A stretch of 64,000 nucleotides of DNA from NCBI GenBank assembly GCA_029876055.1, contig CM056878.1, positions 1,612,001 to 1,676,000 of the forward strand. The letters are read 5' to 3'. Every line of letters starts with the position of its first letter. Position 1 is the first letter of the stretch. Shown here piece after piece: positions 20,767-31,030 of the stretch. The DNA is from Madurella fahalii (lineage: Eukaryota > Ascomycota > Sordariomycetes > Sordariales). The notes under the pieces were generated by a model. That model saw only the letters and a program-made list of their open reading frames with translations, made no database searches and was not told the origin of the DNA. The position numbers and the translations under genes are program-made.

Positions 20767-21400
20767 ATGTCTGATTACGCTGACGACGACCGCGAGCCCC
20801 TGTAAGCTTCGTAAATGCTCTGCCGCATAGAGAGTCGCCTCTAACTCTTCGCAGCGGCGACGAGCCCGCCTTCGATGAGGACCCCGATGAGTATTACGAG
20901 CCCGAGCCCGAGCCCGCCGATGAGGACGAGGCGGCGCGTGCGCCGGAACACGAGGGCGAGAATCCTGAGGACCAGATAGTCCCCTCTGGCGACCCCAACG
21001 CGGCCGCCAACCACGGCAAGGGCAACGACAAGTCGCACAAGGACAAGAAGATCCCCAACGACCAGCGCACAACCACGCCCTTCATGACAAAGTACGAGAA
21101 GGCACGCATCCTGGGAACGAGGGCGCTGCAGATCAGGTGGGTTGTGCCGCCCGACGGAGCGAGGAACGAGTTCTGATGAATCGGCAGCATGAACGCCCCG
21201 GTCTTGGTCGACCTCGAGGGCGAGACGGATCCGCTGCAGATCGCCATCAAGGAGCTTAGGGAGAAGAAGATTCCCCTTATCGTGCGCCGGTACCTGCCGG
21301 ATGGATAGTAAGTGGTTGCTCTTGGCTAGCTGTTTCCGGCTGGCGGCTAATGGTGTACCGTAGCTACGAGGATTGGACTTGCGAGGAGCTCCTGCAATGA
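20767..21400 (+). CDS. RPB6: RNA polymerases I, II and III common subunit RPB6 (ABC23)
   Basis: Four exons: 20767-20801, 20855-21136, 21188-21307, 21364-21400; 157 residues, the size of yeast Rpo26 (155). It starts MSDYADDDREPL. A strongly acidic segment with a Glu-Pro repeat follows (about 20-60). The conserved C-terminal assembly domain begins TTPFMTKYEKARILGTRALQISMNAPV and continues DPLQIAIKELREKKIPLIVRRYLPDGYYEDW. Introns fall at standard GT-AG sites and all junctions keep frame. Known role: assembles on the largest subunit and stabilises the clamp of all three nuclear RNA polymerases. The acidic N-terminus is usually phosphorylated by CK2 in yeast. Confidence 0.98.
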
Positions 21401-21946
21401 AGGCGGGCGCGCTATGTGTTTTGAGAAAGAAAACAAGAAAACCGAAATTGCATTAGCGAGGGCGTTGGGGGTATCTGCTTTACAAGTTGGAGATCTAGGG
21501 GATGATCCCGAGGGAGGAGGAGACGATGGTTCCCGCCGTGTCAGTGTCGCGCCAACTTGTTCGTCTCGTTGCTGGCAATGCCGTTCTGCTCATCTCCCAT
21601 CTTGTCGCCCTGTTCAGCTCAGACAACTCAGCTCAGCCTTGGGGCGCGCATTGGACCGGGATGAGGCCAGAGTAAAGGTACAAAGCCATAGTAGGATAAT
21701 ACACAACCAGCCAACCCAGAAATCTTCCATCTCATTACAGCGTTGCGGGACCGGCAATCGTCACAGAAGGACCAATCAACGGGACAGGCACCCGCATAAC
21801 TGCCCATTCAATGCGAAGAGATTCTGCCGGCTCGGCGACCAACCCACCTGCAAGCGGATCTGTGAAGCACTCCATCCACATCCACAGACAGCCCACTTGC
21901 GCACACACAACAAGCCAAGATCCGGCCGGCAATTTCCATCCAAGAA
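21401..21946. other. Spacer between RPB6 and tRNA-His
   Basis: No gene; only short open frames without recognisable domains. Confidence 0.6.
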
Positions 21947-22028
21947 GGGCGACTAGTCTAGTGGTCAGGACGCTTCGTTGTGGCGATGCAATCCCGAAGA
22001 AACCCAGGTTCGATTCCTGGGTCGCCCA
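21947..22028 (+). tRNA. tRNA-His(GTG) with a 10-nt intron
   Basis: The acceptor stem GGGCGAC pairs with GTCGCCC (22021-22027); the discriminator is A22028, as in eukaryotic cytosolic tRNA-His, which gains G-1 after transcription. The anticodon stem CTTCG (21973-21977) pairs with CGAAG (21995-21999). The anticodon is GTG at 21980-21982. The intron 21984-21993 lies between positions 37 and 38. The T arm is CCAGG-TTCGATT-CCTGG and also forms the B box. Confidence 0.97.
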
Positions 22029-22031
22029 TCC

Positions 22032-22035
22032 TTTT
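22032..22035 (+). terminator. RNA polymerase III T-tract terminator of tRNA-His
   Basis: TTTT, 4 nt after the tRNA 3' end. Confidence 0.75.
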
Positions 22036-23906
22036 GTCTCGCCACGAACTGGTTAGTACTTGAGTCTCTAAGAGTATTGTTGTGAAATGGGAATGCGCCG
22101 TTCAATTTGCAACAGTCAGCAGCGATTTTGCACTTTACGACTCAATCTGATTGCCTAAAGCGATTCTAGAAAACACCTGCGCATGTTCTTAGAGAATCGA
22201 GATAGGAAGAGAACTATTTTTTTATTTATTTTTCTTCCCCCTACCAAACCGGCTTAGAATCTCTGTCATGCCACCACCAAGCAATGATGCCTCCCGCGGA
22301 GACGAGTTTGGTCGGTAGGCGGCGCGAGAGCTAACATTGAGGAAGGGCGTAGCGCTCACGAACGATCGACATGACAGGACTGGCCATGATGCAGAGGTGG
22401 TCGTAGTCGACCTCACCATTACCCTTAACCGTGGGTGGTTTCGAGCGCAGCGGAAGAGCATATTTGCGATTGCGAGTGTCCATATTTCGTGTGTACGGCA
22501 TGACCCGGGTGCGGCAGGCGATCGCGGGACAGACACCCAGCGAAAACACAAGACGATAACGGAGACGGGAAATAATGCCGATGCCGCTCCGGACTCAAAG
22601 CCTTTTATGTCCGGTTTTAAAACGGAGAAAGAGGATTCGAGCACGGCTGCGGGTACGTTAGTCTGATTCTCCCCAAGTCGATGCTATCGAATATGACCGG
22701 CCACCTCCCCTTGCCGGGTACGTCGAACCACTCCTTGATAAGTAGGCAGCTTGGCTTTGCCGAGATCTGACTCGACGGCGGGCTTCACGGAAGAAACGTG
22801 GAGTCGTGACGCCTTGACCTCAGGAGTTGCTGTGATGGTAGGGATTTTGCTGGTATAAGCAGGGCTCGCTGAGATGCTGGACGAAGATGGCGAATAATTG
22901 CCAGAGGGTTTGCTGGCCCGGACGCTGAGTAGTCTGTCGAAGAATCGGAAGCTACCGTCCTAGCTGCTACAGTACTGCTCCGGAGCAGGAGAGTTGTGAC
23001 ACGAATGGTACAAACAGTGTGGAGGATTCGAGTGAGACTACCTAGCTTGGCCCAGTGACACATATAGGGATACTGTTTTGACCTGGTAGCAGACAAGCCT
23101 ACCTAGTCTTGCGCAGGAACGCTCGGAAGATGTAAAATGCCAATTCTCGCAAACCACCGGAGATGGCCGGGAGAATGCGAAATGTCACATTTGATCTCTC
23201 AAGCCGTATTCTTCACCCCGAATCTAGCTTGCATGCTCTCGACAGATAGGCTGTTGGTTGGTCGTCTCCAGTGGATAACCTGACTGCCCAAGGTTTTGCA
23301 GGATATTTACTTGGACGCCTTGCTGGCTGTTAGAGCAGACCGCTGCAATCTGCCTTGAAAGCCGATGACTACGTGCTCATGTACCATGCCCTGTATTCTC
23401 CTGTGTGGGGTTGGCGTGGCACTTATGAGGTCGCCAGATGATTAGTGACAACTTGGTCATTGCTAAAATTAAATTTCCCGAGTTTGCAATTCGTTCTGGG
23501 TGGCATGCACGTTGTCGAGACGTGCTCACCGGAGGACCGAAACTGTTGGGGTTGAGGACGGGTTTATTCAGCGACTCACTGGGAATGACAGGCCGAAGAA
23601 TCGGATCTGCATGCCGTAATCATTTAGGCCGGTACCGGGCTTATACCGGGTTCGCGTTTGCTTCACTTGTGCCGGCGTGATTACTATTCAAGAGTCGGTC
23701 CCTGCTTCAAGCCGAGGCGAAAGGGTTCGTGATCTCGGGAAACACCACACATCGCCAATTCTGTTGGGAAACTTGGGAGGGAAAGGCGCAAATTTTAGGT
23801 ATAAGTCCTTCAAGCTGTTCGTTCTTTTTTTTTCCCGCAGTCTTCCTTGGACTGGACAGCAACTAGCTCCAAAGTCTTTTACTCAACCAACATCATCTCT
23901 ACCGCG
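22036..23906. other. Gene-free spacer upstream of the tautomerase gene
   Basis: 1.9 kb. The longest open frame (22222-22644, minus) has no recognisable domain and no promoter-like context that I can see. T-rich sequence at 23824-23834 lies just before the tautomerase 5' region. Confidence 0.5.
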
Positions 23907-24406
23907 ATGCCTCTCTGGCTGGTTTTCCACCCCGAAGGGACCTTCAAGACCCCCGAGGACAAACAGGCCCTCGCTGCTGATATCACCACCCTCTACACCA
24001 ATGGCGGGTTGCCCCCTTTTTACGTGGTTGTCCAGTTCATCACTCAGCCTCACTCCAACATTTTTGTTGGCGGCAAGAACCCCTCACCTGACAAGCCGTT
24101 CATCCGGTTTGCAGTCGACCACCTCGCCGTCCACTTCGGAGATGATGGAGCGCGTAAGCTGCGTGTGATCAACCGGCTCGACGACCTCATCAAGCCCCAT
24201 GTGGCTGACAAGGGGTATGACTGGGAGTTTCATATCGATGAGACGCCCAGGGAGCTGTGGAAGATTAACGGTTTCATCCCGCCGCCGCGTGAGTGACGAT
24301 ATTGCGTCTTGAGTTGAGTCGAGGCTGACTTCTATCAGATGGGAGCGAGGCGGAGAGGACATGGGCGAAGGAGAATAAAGCTTCTGATTGGGCGGGAAAG
24401 CCTTAA
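23907..24406 (+). CDS. Tautomerase-superfamily enzyme, cis-3-chloroacrylate dehalogenase-like
   Basis: Exons 23907-24288 and 24339-24406 (50-nt intron) give 149 residues, the same length class as bacterial cis-CaaD. Met-Pro start: after Met removal Pro-1 becomes the N-terminal catalytic residue, a hallmark of the superfamily. Blocks shared with cis-CaaD are VQFITQPHSNIFVGG, and the C-terminal DETPRELWKINGFIPPP, which carries the likely equivalent of the catalytic Glu114. The position of cis-CaaD His28 appears to be Tyr (DITTLYTNGG), and the usual paired arginines are not obvious. So tautomerase or promiscuous hydratase activity is likelier than efficient dehalogenation; substrate unknown. Fungal paralogues are common and mostly uncharacterised. 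The gene stands alone with long spacers on both sides. The ATG at 23907 was chosen over an upstream in-frame start because it exposes Pro-1. Confidence 0.85.
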
Positions 24407-25799
24407 GTTCGCTCGAGGCGGGATGGAAATGACTGGTCTGCATTTACGGGATACGTAGGGACGAGATTCTATCAAAATGGCTACCTCCTAGCGAGCAGTC
24501 GCTCAAAGATGCATATGTTTAATGGAACGTACCAGAGCTGCGGGGGACGATTCCTCCTGCCCGGTTTCTATCCTCGTTTTTCTCCGATTCTTCGCGCGGT
24601 TTAACCCGAAACATAATCACAAAAGGGCATGGGGCCAAATGCTGACGAGATGCTGCGCATATTCGGTCTGTGGTTTGATTGTAGCTCTCGAGGAAACGGT
24701 ATGATTGTTCTGGAGTCATCACGGTTAGCTAGTCACCCGGCCAGTACCATCGGAGTGAGCCAGTGAGTTCCGCCGACACCATTCTGCCCATCGTCTCAAG
24801 TCGGGTCTAGCAGGATCTTTGGTATTGATATAGCCCCCTGCGAGTCTTCATTGTATGCCTGTCCCCTTGGAATTCTTGGGGTAAATCAAAGCCCGAGGTC
24901 TCTATTACTTTACGGATCTAATAACTAACACATGATGGGCTATTAGCCATTATATCTCAAGCATGGTATTTAAGAATTGATTGGACAAATCGGCACAGCC
25001 CATGATAATAGTAGATCTTGCTACATATAGGAGTAAGCGGATGAAGGCAAATTATCTCAATCAATCACAGCGTATTCGGAGGCAAAACAGCAGCACGGCC
25101 GATCAAAATAACCTCTCCCTTGTATCCTGTTCTCTTGCTCCTAGGCGCCGGGCTCCCAGATCCAAGCTTCTTCTGAGTAGCGCTTTGGTGTTACACTGCT
25201 TACCTGTTAAGCGGGGTTGAGCGAACTTGCACGCGTACAGCTGACTTTGAAAGTATGTACAGTACCATCCAAGATATCCTTGTAGGGGGTGTGGACTGCC
25301 ATTTTCGGCTACTCAAACCCCGGCACCGGCGCTTTCGTGAAACATAGCATTTGCGGGCAATAGATGGCTAACGTCTTCCATTGATATTTTTAATAGTGCG
25401 CAACACCGTTTTGTGATACCGTCAGTAGAGATACACGGCGTCATTGGTGTTCTTCAAGACGTGCTGTCGCTCTTGCTATTATCGCGTCAATTACATCCCT
25501 CCGCAGAATCCTTGCCGCTCATTGCCTCTTAGCTACTTCGCAACAAAGCCGCATATCATTCTGAAAGATGCGCAACCAGAAACCACAAGTTTAAACACTA
25601 AATATTAATATTTACCATCTAAGGAGTGTAAGAAGCTACAGTAATCTTTTATGCAGTGGTCCGATCCGGATATCCGTTTTCACCCCCCCTTTCCCCTTCA
25701 TCCCGGCCATACACTATTAAGTACCTTGATGTCATGTCCTCATCGATCCTCCTCTTTCTCCTCTCTCCTTTCCCAGCAGAGCGTTGTAGAGAGATGGGA
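24407..25799. other. AT-richer spacer between the tautomerase and WSC genes
   Basis: 1.4 kb, noticeably AT-rich from about 24850 to 25650 compared with neighbours. No terminal repeats or transposase-like frame seen. It may simply be intergenic, or an old mutated repeat. Confidence 0.5.
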
Positions 25800-27837
25800 T
25801 TACCACTTGTCAAAGTCCTTGCACTTGCCGGCGCCCGTCACGCCGCGGTTGACCTTCAGGCAGTCGTGGTACTGGGCCTTGCACTTGTTCTTGGCGCCGT
25901 CAAAGTCGTCGTCCCAGCCCCACTTGAAGGTCCTCTTCTCGACGCTGCGCGCAAACTCAAAGAAGCTCTTGGTCGCGCTGGTACCCTCGGCGTCGCGGCG
26001 CCAGCCCCAGCCCCGACTGCCGCCCCTGCCGCCCTTGCCCTTCTCCCTGCAGCCCTCTGCGTAGACGTCGAGGCAGTCCTCGTACTGTTCCTTGCAGGCG
26101 TCGGCGCAGGCATTGGTGCACTGGTTACGCTTGTAGCGCTTGCACTTCTTGCTTTCCGTCTCGGTGTAGCCCTTGAAGGGGTAGTTGGGCCAGTCCTCAG
26201 CCAGGTCATTACACGTCACGACGGGCATCTCGATGCCGCCAACGGGCTTGCCGGGGCCGTAGCCGTACGACGGGTTGCTTGGTTGGATGCAGATGTTGGT
26301 GGGGGTCGGGACGGGGCACTTGGTGGTGCTGGACGATGAGGTCGTCGTGGCGGGCTTCTTGGTGGTGGTGGTGTAGCCGTGACCGGGCTTGCTGGTGGTG
26401 GGAGGGACAGTCACGGTCGACTGAGGCGGGGCGCACGTCGTGGTGATGATGGTCGTCTTGGGGGGGTTGTGCGGGCCCCTGGGGGGCTTCTTGCCCCAGA
26501 AGTCGACCTTCTTGTGGCCGCCCTTGCCGTCGCAGTGCTTCGAGATGTCTCCGCACCACTCGCCGAAGTCGAAGCATTCGAGCACGTCAGGCCACCCGGC
26601 GTGCTTGAAGCACGAGGCGACCTGCAGAGCGCAGTTGGACCAAGCAGCCTTGCACGACTTGACATCGTCCCAGTCGGGCAGCGGCGACGAACACCACTTG
26701 CCGCATTTCCACTCGCATGTCGGCGGAACGACTGTGGTGCTCACGCAAACGGAGCTGCTGGTCGTCGTGGTCGACGATGTCTTGCTGTCGGTGGGGGTCG
26801 GCGTGGTAGTGGGAGTCTCGGTGGTCTCGGTGGTCTCGGTGGTCTCGGAGCTACAGGTGGTGGTGCTCGACGACGTCTTGCTGTCGGTGGGAGTCGGCGT
26901 GGTAGTGGGAGCCTCGGTGGTCTCGGTGGTCTCGGAGCTGCAGGTAGTGGTGGTCTCGACGTCCGAGGTAGAGGACGCCGAAGAGCTGGTCGACGTGGTC
27001 GACGACGGCGGCAGAACGGAGCTGCTCGAGACGGGCGGCTCGTAGCCGCACGGCTCCAGAGACTGGAGCTCATCGGCGACGAACAGGTTCAGGCGACCCC
27101 GCCCACCGCACTTCTCGCCGGCTGCGCCGTTGCAAGGCATGTCGCATTCGCTGGCATCCGCAGCATATGTGTCGTTTCCGATGACGACGCCGCAGTAGCA
27201 CTCGCCTGTCCTCATGTTAGATGATGTGCTGTTCATTGCATGGGCTGGTCTATCATGACATACCGCCAAACTGGGTACCGGCAAAGGGGAAGCCGCCATC
27301 CCGGCAAGCCTGCAAGCACTTGGCAGTGGTCAGGGTAGCAGAGTCGAGTTGGTCCTGACGGTAGACCAGGGCGCGGCCCATGCTGGACTCGTCGGTCCAG
27401 CAACCAAGGGGGTCGTAGTCCTCGATGGTCACGTCCTCGACGGGCTGGAAGGTGGGATCCTGGTAGATGGAGAAGATGTTGTCGGAGCCGCAGATCTGGG
27501 ACGAGTTGCCGTTGCACGGCATGTTGCACTGGGACTCCTCGACCTGGGGACCGTTGACTGTCTGGCCGCAGTAGCACACGCCGTGGTAGACGAGACCGGC
27601 ATACCGATAGCCATTACCCTTGCACTCGGAAACGCACTTGTCGACCGTCATGTCATCGGTGGGCGCGGGGCTGCGGTAGGGCAGGATCTGCGGGTTCCCC
27701 GTGTCCCGGAAGCATCCCGAGTAGACAAAGGGCTGGAAGGGGTCCAGGCACGGAGGAAGGGGAACCTCGGTGGCCTGAACGAGACCGACAAGGGCGGCCG
27801 CCGCGGCAGCGGCAGCCATGGTCCTGAGCGCGGCCAT
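25800..27837 (-). CDS. Secreted two-WSC-domain protein with Ser/Thr-rich linker and Cys-rich C-terminus
   Basis: Exons 27837-27264 and 27205-25800 (58-nt intron inside the second WSC domain) give 659 residues. Residues 1-22 form a signal peptide (Ala-rich, cleavage likely after VQA). WSC domain 1 (about 35-130) has VYSGCFRDTG, GVCYCG and CNMPCNGNSSQICG. WSC domain 2 (about 140-235) has GCWTDES, GECYCG and CDMPCNGAAGEKCGG. Then comes a Ser/Thr linker with two imperfect copies of a CSSETTETTE...TPTDSKTSS unit, probably O-glycosylated. Two Cys-rich blocks follow, the last with repeated CKEQYEDCL / CKAQYHDCL motifs. WSC domains bind carbohydrate; fungal examples act as wall sensors or wall-associated lectins. 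There is no C-terminal transmembrane helix or clear GPI signal, so this looks like a soluble or wall-bound protein, not a Wsc1-type stress sensor. Confidence 0.86.
26755..26960. repeat. In-frame duplication in the WSC-protein linker
   Basis: Two near-identical copies of a roughly 85-100 nt unit encode the CSSETTETTE...TPTDSKTSS linker. They are in frame and in tandem, which fits unequal exchange within a mucin-like region. Confidence 0.75.
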
Positions 27838-30800
27838 GGTGGGGGAAAACGAGAGCCTGACCGGAGCCTGGGGCTACAGTACAGTGGATAAGGGACAGGT
27901 AGTAGCGAGCGGATCGACAAGGAGAAGAATCTGCACTCGTCGTGGAGGGGAACCCTAAGGAGCAGAAAGAAGAGGTGACGGCCGAACGCCGGGGAACCCG
28001 AGTCTTTATGCAAGCTGCTGCTCATACTCTCAGAGCAACGGCGAACGACACACTATTGGACCAAGGGCTCATCGAGTTAGCGTAGCAATGCCATGGCACC
28101 AGGGTCGAGCCGGAGAAGCTTGGCCTTAGGGGTCTAGGTCGGCCTGATGATGCCGTGTCGATGCGGAAACCCTACGCCATCTGTTTTTGGCAACGGCTCG
28201 GATACCCCTGGGAGGCACCTGCAGACGCTGGGCGGCGAGAGGCGGCGAAGCAGCCCCGTGGAGGAGCCGGACCATGACAGGAGAGACCGTGAGACCGTGA
28301 CGCTGCCTAACAGAGAAGAAGGCATGGATGGCGGGCGTTCCCTTTGGCAGCCTCCCATCACGGCTCACTGCGCGCGCGCTTCGGGGTTGCTGAGCTGGCG
28401 GGGGAGGCTGAGACATGCAGACATCGAGCCATGGTTGCCACGCTTCTTTGGTGGGTGTCTGTCCTCAGCTCGGGCCTTTAGCAGAGTGTGGAGATTGGAA
28501 GAATCAGGCGAGGAATAAAAACATCATGGCCCAAAAGGGAAAAGGAAACGACCGTGCATGCCCTGTCATTTGACAGAATCGGGGTGTACCTGCATTGACC
28601 GGGGTCTACACATAGTGTGCTGGTGTATGTCGCATCGGCGTCTCCACTCTCCACTGAGCTTCTGGCCAGAACGAGAATATTTGGACCCCGAATTTCCAGC
28701 TCGTAACCCCTCCTTTTTCGCTCGCAGTTTCTCGCAGTTCAATTGCCAGAAGAGGCCAATGTCTGTGGAAACCATGGCAGGCTCAGTGCAGTTGGTTGTC
28801 ATCCATAGACAACATGTTATCACTCAGCATTGTCTACACACCTATGCTGTTACCCGTACGCGAGATCCAGCCGCCCGGATCCAGGATCCCCTCGATCATC
28901 CCGGGGTCTCGGGAGCGCACGGGGCTCTGCGTCCCTGATTTTTGATATTCCGGGGCGCCGCACCACGCTGTTCGCCCTACCTTACACAGCTGTACCTTAG
29001 CATTCTTCCAGAGCAGCTGAGTCGTCCAGTTGCATATACGGCCTCTCATGCGAGGCGGCGTTTGCTTGTCCGTCATCATGATCTGTCCTGGGTGCGCGCA
29101 TATAATATTGAGGCAGTTTGCATATTTATTGTCCTGGGCTTGTCATAGTGTTCAGCCGTGCTGCACATTGGGTCCTGATCACTTGGGCCCTTTCGGGTCT
29201 CCTGAGGGAACTATTGTGCCGAGTTGGCTGTCCGCCCGCTACGACGTGGTGATTTCGCACCTGCATCGAGCCAGTCACTGAGCCGCTTACTACTTGCAGG
29301 CGCCCAATTTCACCCTGCACACTATGATTGGTGCAACCCTCGAAAAGGGGAACAGGCGTCTTTTACTGCGGTATATCGCCGGGCATCCGAAGCGAGCTTC
29401 CTCTCCCATGACGCGCTGCGTCGGCGCGGCGTTGCATAAGGGTCAGAATAGACTATTGATGCTAAGACCGGGCCCGATCCTCCAAACAAAATCGAGCTCA
29501 GCTCAGCAAGGCTCGCTTGTGGGAATATTCGAGCAGCAAGCCCCTCATCCATGAGTGGAACACACGAGGCGCCGTTGTTGTACCGAAAGCCGCCCCCTCG
29601 TCATTTCCACGCGTCGCGCCTCACTGACTCGGAAAAAGAGCGCAGCCGCATCCATCCTCATCAGTCATCGTCACAGTCGTAGCGGGAGCGACGGCAGGGT
29701 TCCATCCCCGGGACCAGAATCACGGAACACTCGGCAGCCTCACGGCACATGCCCGTGCATACGAGCTTTTCGCGCCGAGAATCTAAAAGGAGAGAAGCAG
29801 CAGCGCGCATGCAGCATCTGGGATGACTCGGCAATCCGTTGCCGCCTCAGCTCAACTGGTGCTGGCAGCTGCTCGGACAAACTCCTGCCGCCGTCATGTA
29901 ACTGTACTGGGCTATACGTGTAAAAAAAAAAAAAAGAAAGAAAAAAAAAAAAAGGTCAAACATGCCGTCTCAACCACCGGCGCAGCTTGAGAAGACCAGA
30001 CAGCTCCCTTCAATCCCGCCCTCCCGAATGAATATCAACAAAACTTGACCATACAAGAATACACCTCGTAAAAACCACTTGAAACTTCGATGTCCAGATC
30101 AGCCGCGCCTCCTCCTTTAGAACATTCCAACCTCAGCTGCCCAACACGCAGCAACACTCAGGCAGTATCCCTCAGCAAACAGCACAGTGAGTAAGTAGAG
30201 TAGCATCAGGAAGGATCGGCGCTCCGCATGCGCAGAACCAGAAAGAATCAAACAAAAAAGCCAAACAAAGAACCCAACCCACAGGCTCTCTCTCTTGACT
30301 TTCCTTAGCCGAACGGTCTCGAACCTCCAGGGCTGTCCCGCACCTTCCGATGGATGCACGAAGGGTCGTCCCGGGCGCCGATCCCTTCCCACACCGGACA
30401 AGACAACAGAGCTCGGTTACAACGCTCAAGGGCGTGCCATGCCATCGCACCACACTTCGACAACGTTGGGATCTGATAATTACATTTAGGACCTTCCGCT
30501 TTTCTTTGCTTTGCTGATGAATATTGATTTCCGGCGCTTCCGTTGCGGTTTGATATTGCGTGTTGTTTCTGTTGACTGTTGAGGGTGCAACAAATGGGGT
30601 AAGAAAGGTGAGGTTTTCTCCCCAAGGCAATGCCACAAACAAGAACACAAACGAACCTTCACTCCTGCCCTTCAAGCAAGATCATCCATTACGAACCATC
30701 AAAGGACCTGAAGGAATGCTTGTTTAGCAACCTTCCCTTCATCGTACTCATCCAAGCCCATCAAGGCTGATGCAACAAACTGGGTAAAATCCATCATGAG

Positions 30801-31030
30801 AATAAAAAAAAACACTCCTTTTCCATTCTCAACTGCCCATGGGTCCCCCTATTACGTCAAAGGCGTGATAGACGTGATGCTACTCTACATGCTTGCCGTC
30901 CCATACCCGCGTAACGAGCGAGAAACCTAGACCCAAAGCAAAAAGGGAAACTCCCAAAACAAGACTTCCATCAACGAGTGGCGAATCCACGACTACCCGT
31001 GCCAAATGCCTCGTTTCTAAGCCGGCCATC
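27838..31030. other. 3.2-kb gene-free region between the WSC gene and eIF3a
   Basis: It holds the WSC promoter on the left and the eIF3a 3' flank on the right. An interrupted A-tract lies at 29922-29953. The 167-codon frame at 30172-30675 (minus) shows no domain. I see no supportable gene. Confidence 0.5.
29922..29953. repeat. Interrupted poly-A tract
   Basis: Two runs of about 13 A separated by a GAAAG interruption. No adjacent reverse-transcriptase frame or target-site duplication was seen, so a retroposed tail is not supported. Confidence 0.8.

Noticed and set aside
22222..22644. 140-codon open frame (minus) after tRNA-His
   Set aside because: No domain, no clear splice sites or start context, and composition typical of spacer.
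26379..27224. 281-codon open frame antisense to the WSC gene
   Set aside because: Shadow of the Thr/Ser-rich linker; the minus-strand protein has a signal peptide and two intact WSC domains.
29922..29953. Poly-A tract as a retrotransposon tail
   Set aside because: No upstream LINE or SINE body and no target-site duplication could be seen.
30172..30675. 167-codon open frame (minus) beyond the eIF3a stop
   Set aside because: Mixed hydrophobic and Cys-rich sequence with no family resemblance; probably eIF3a 3' flank.
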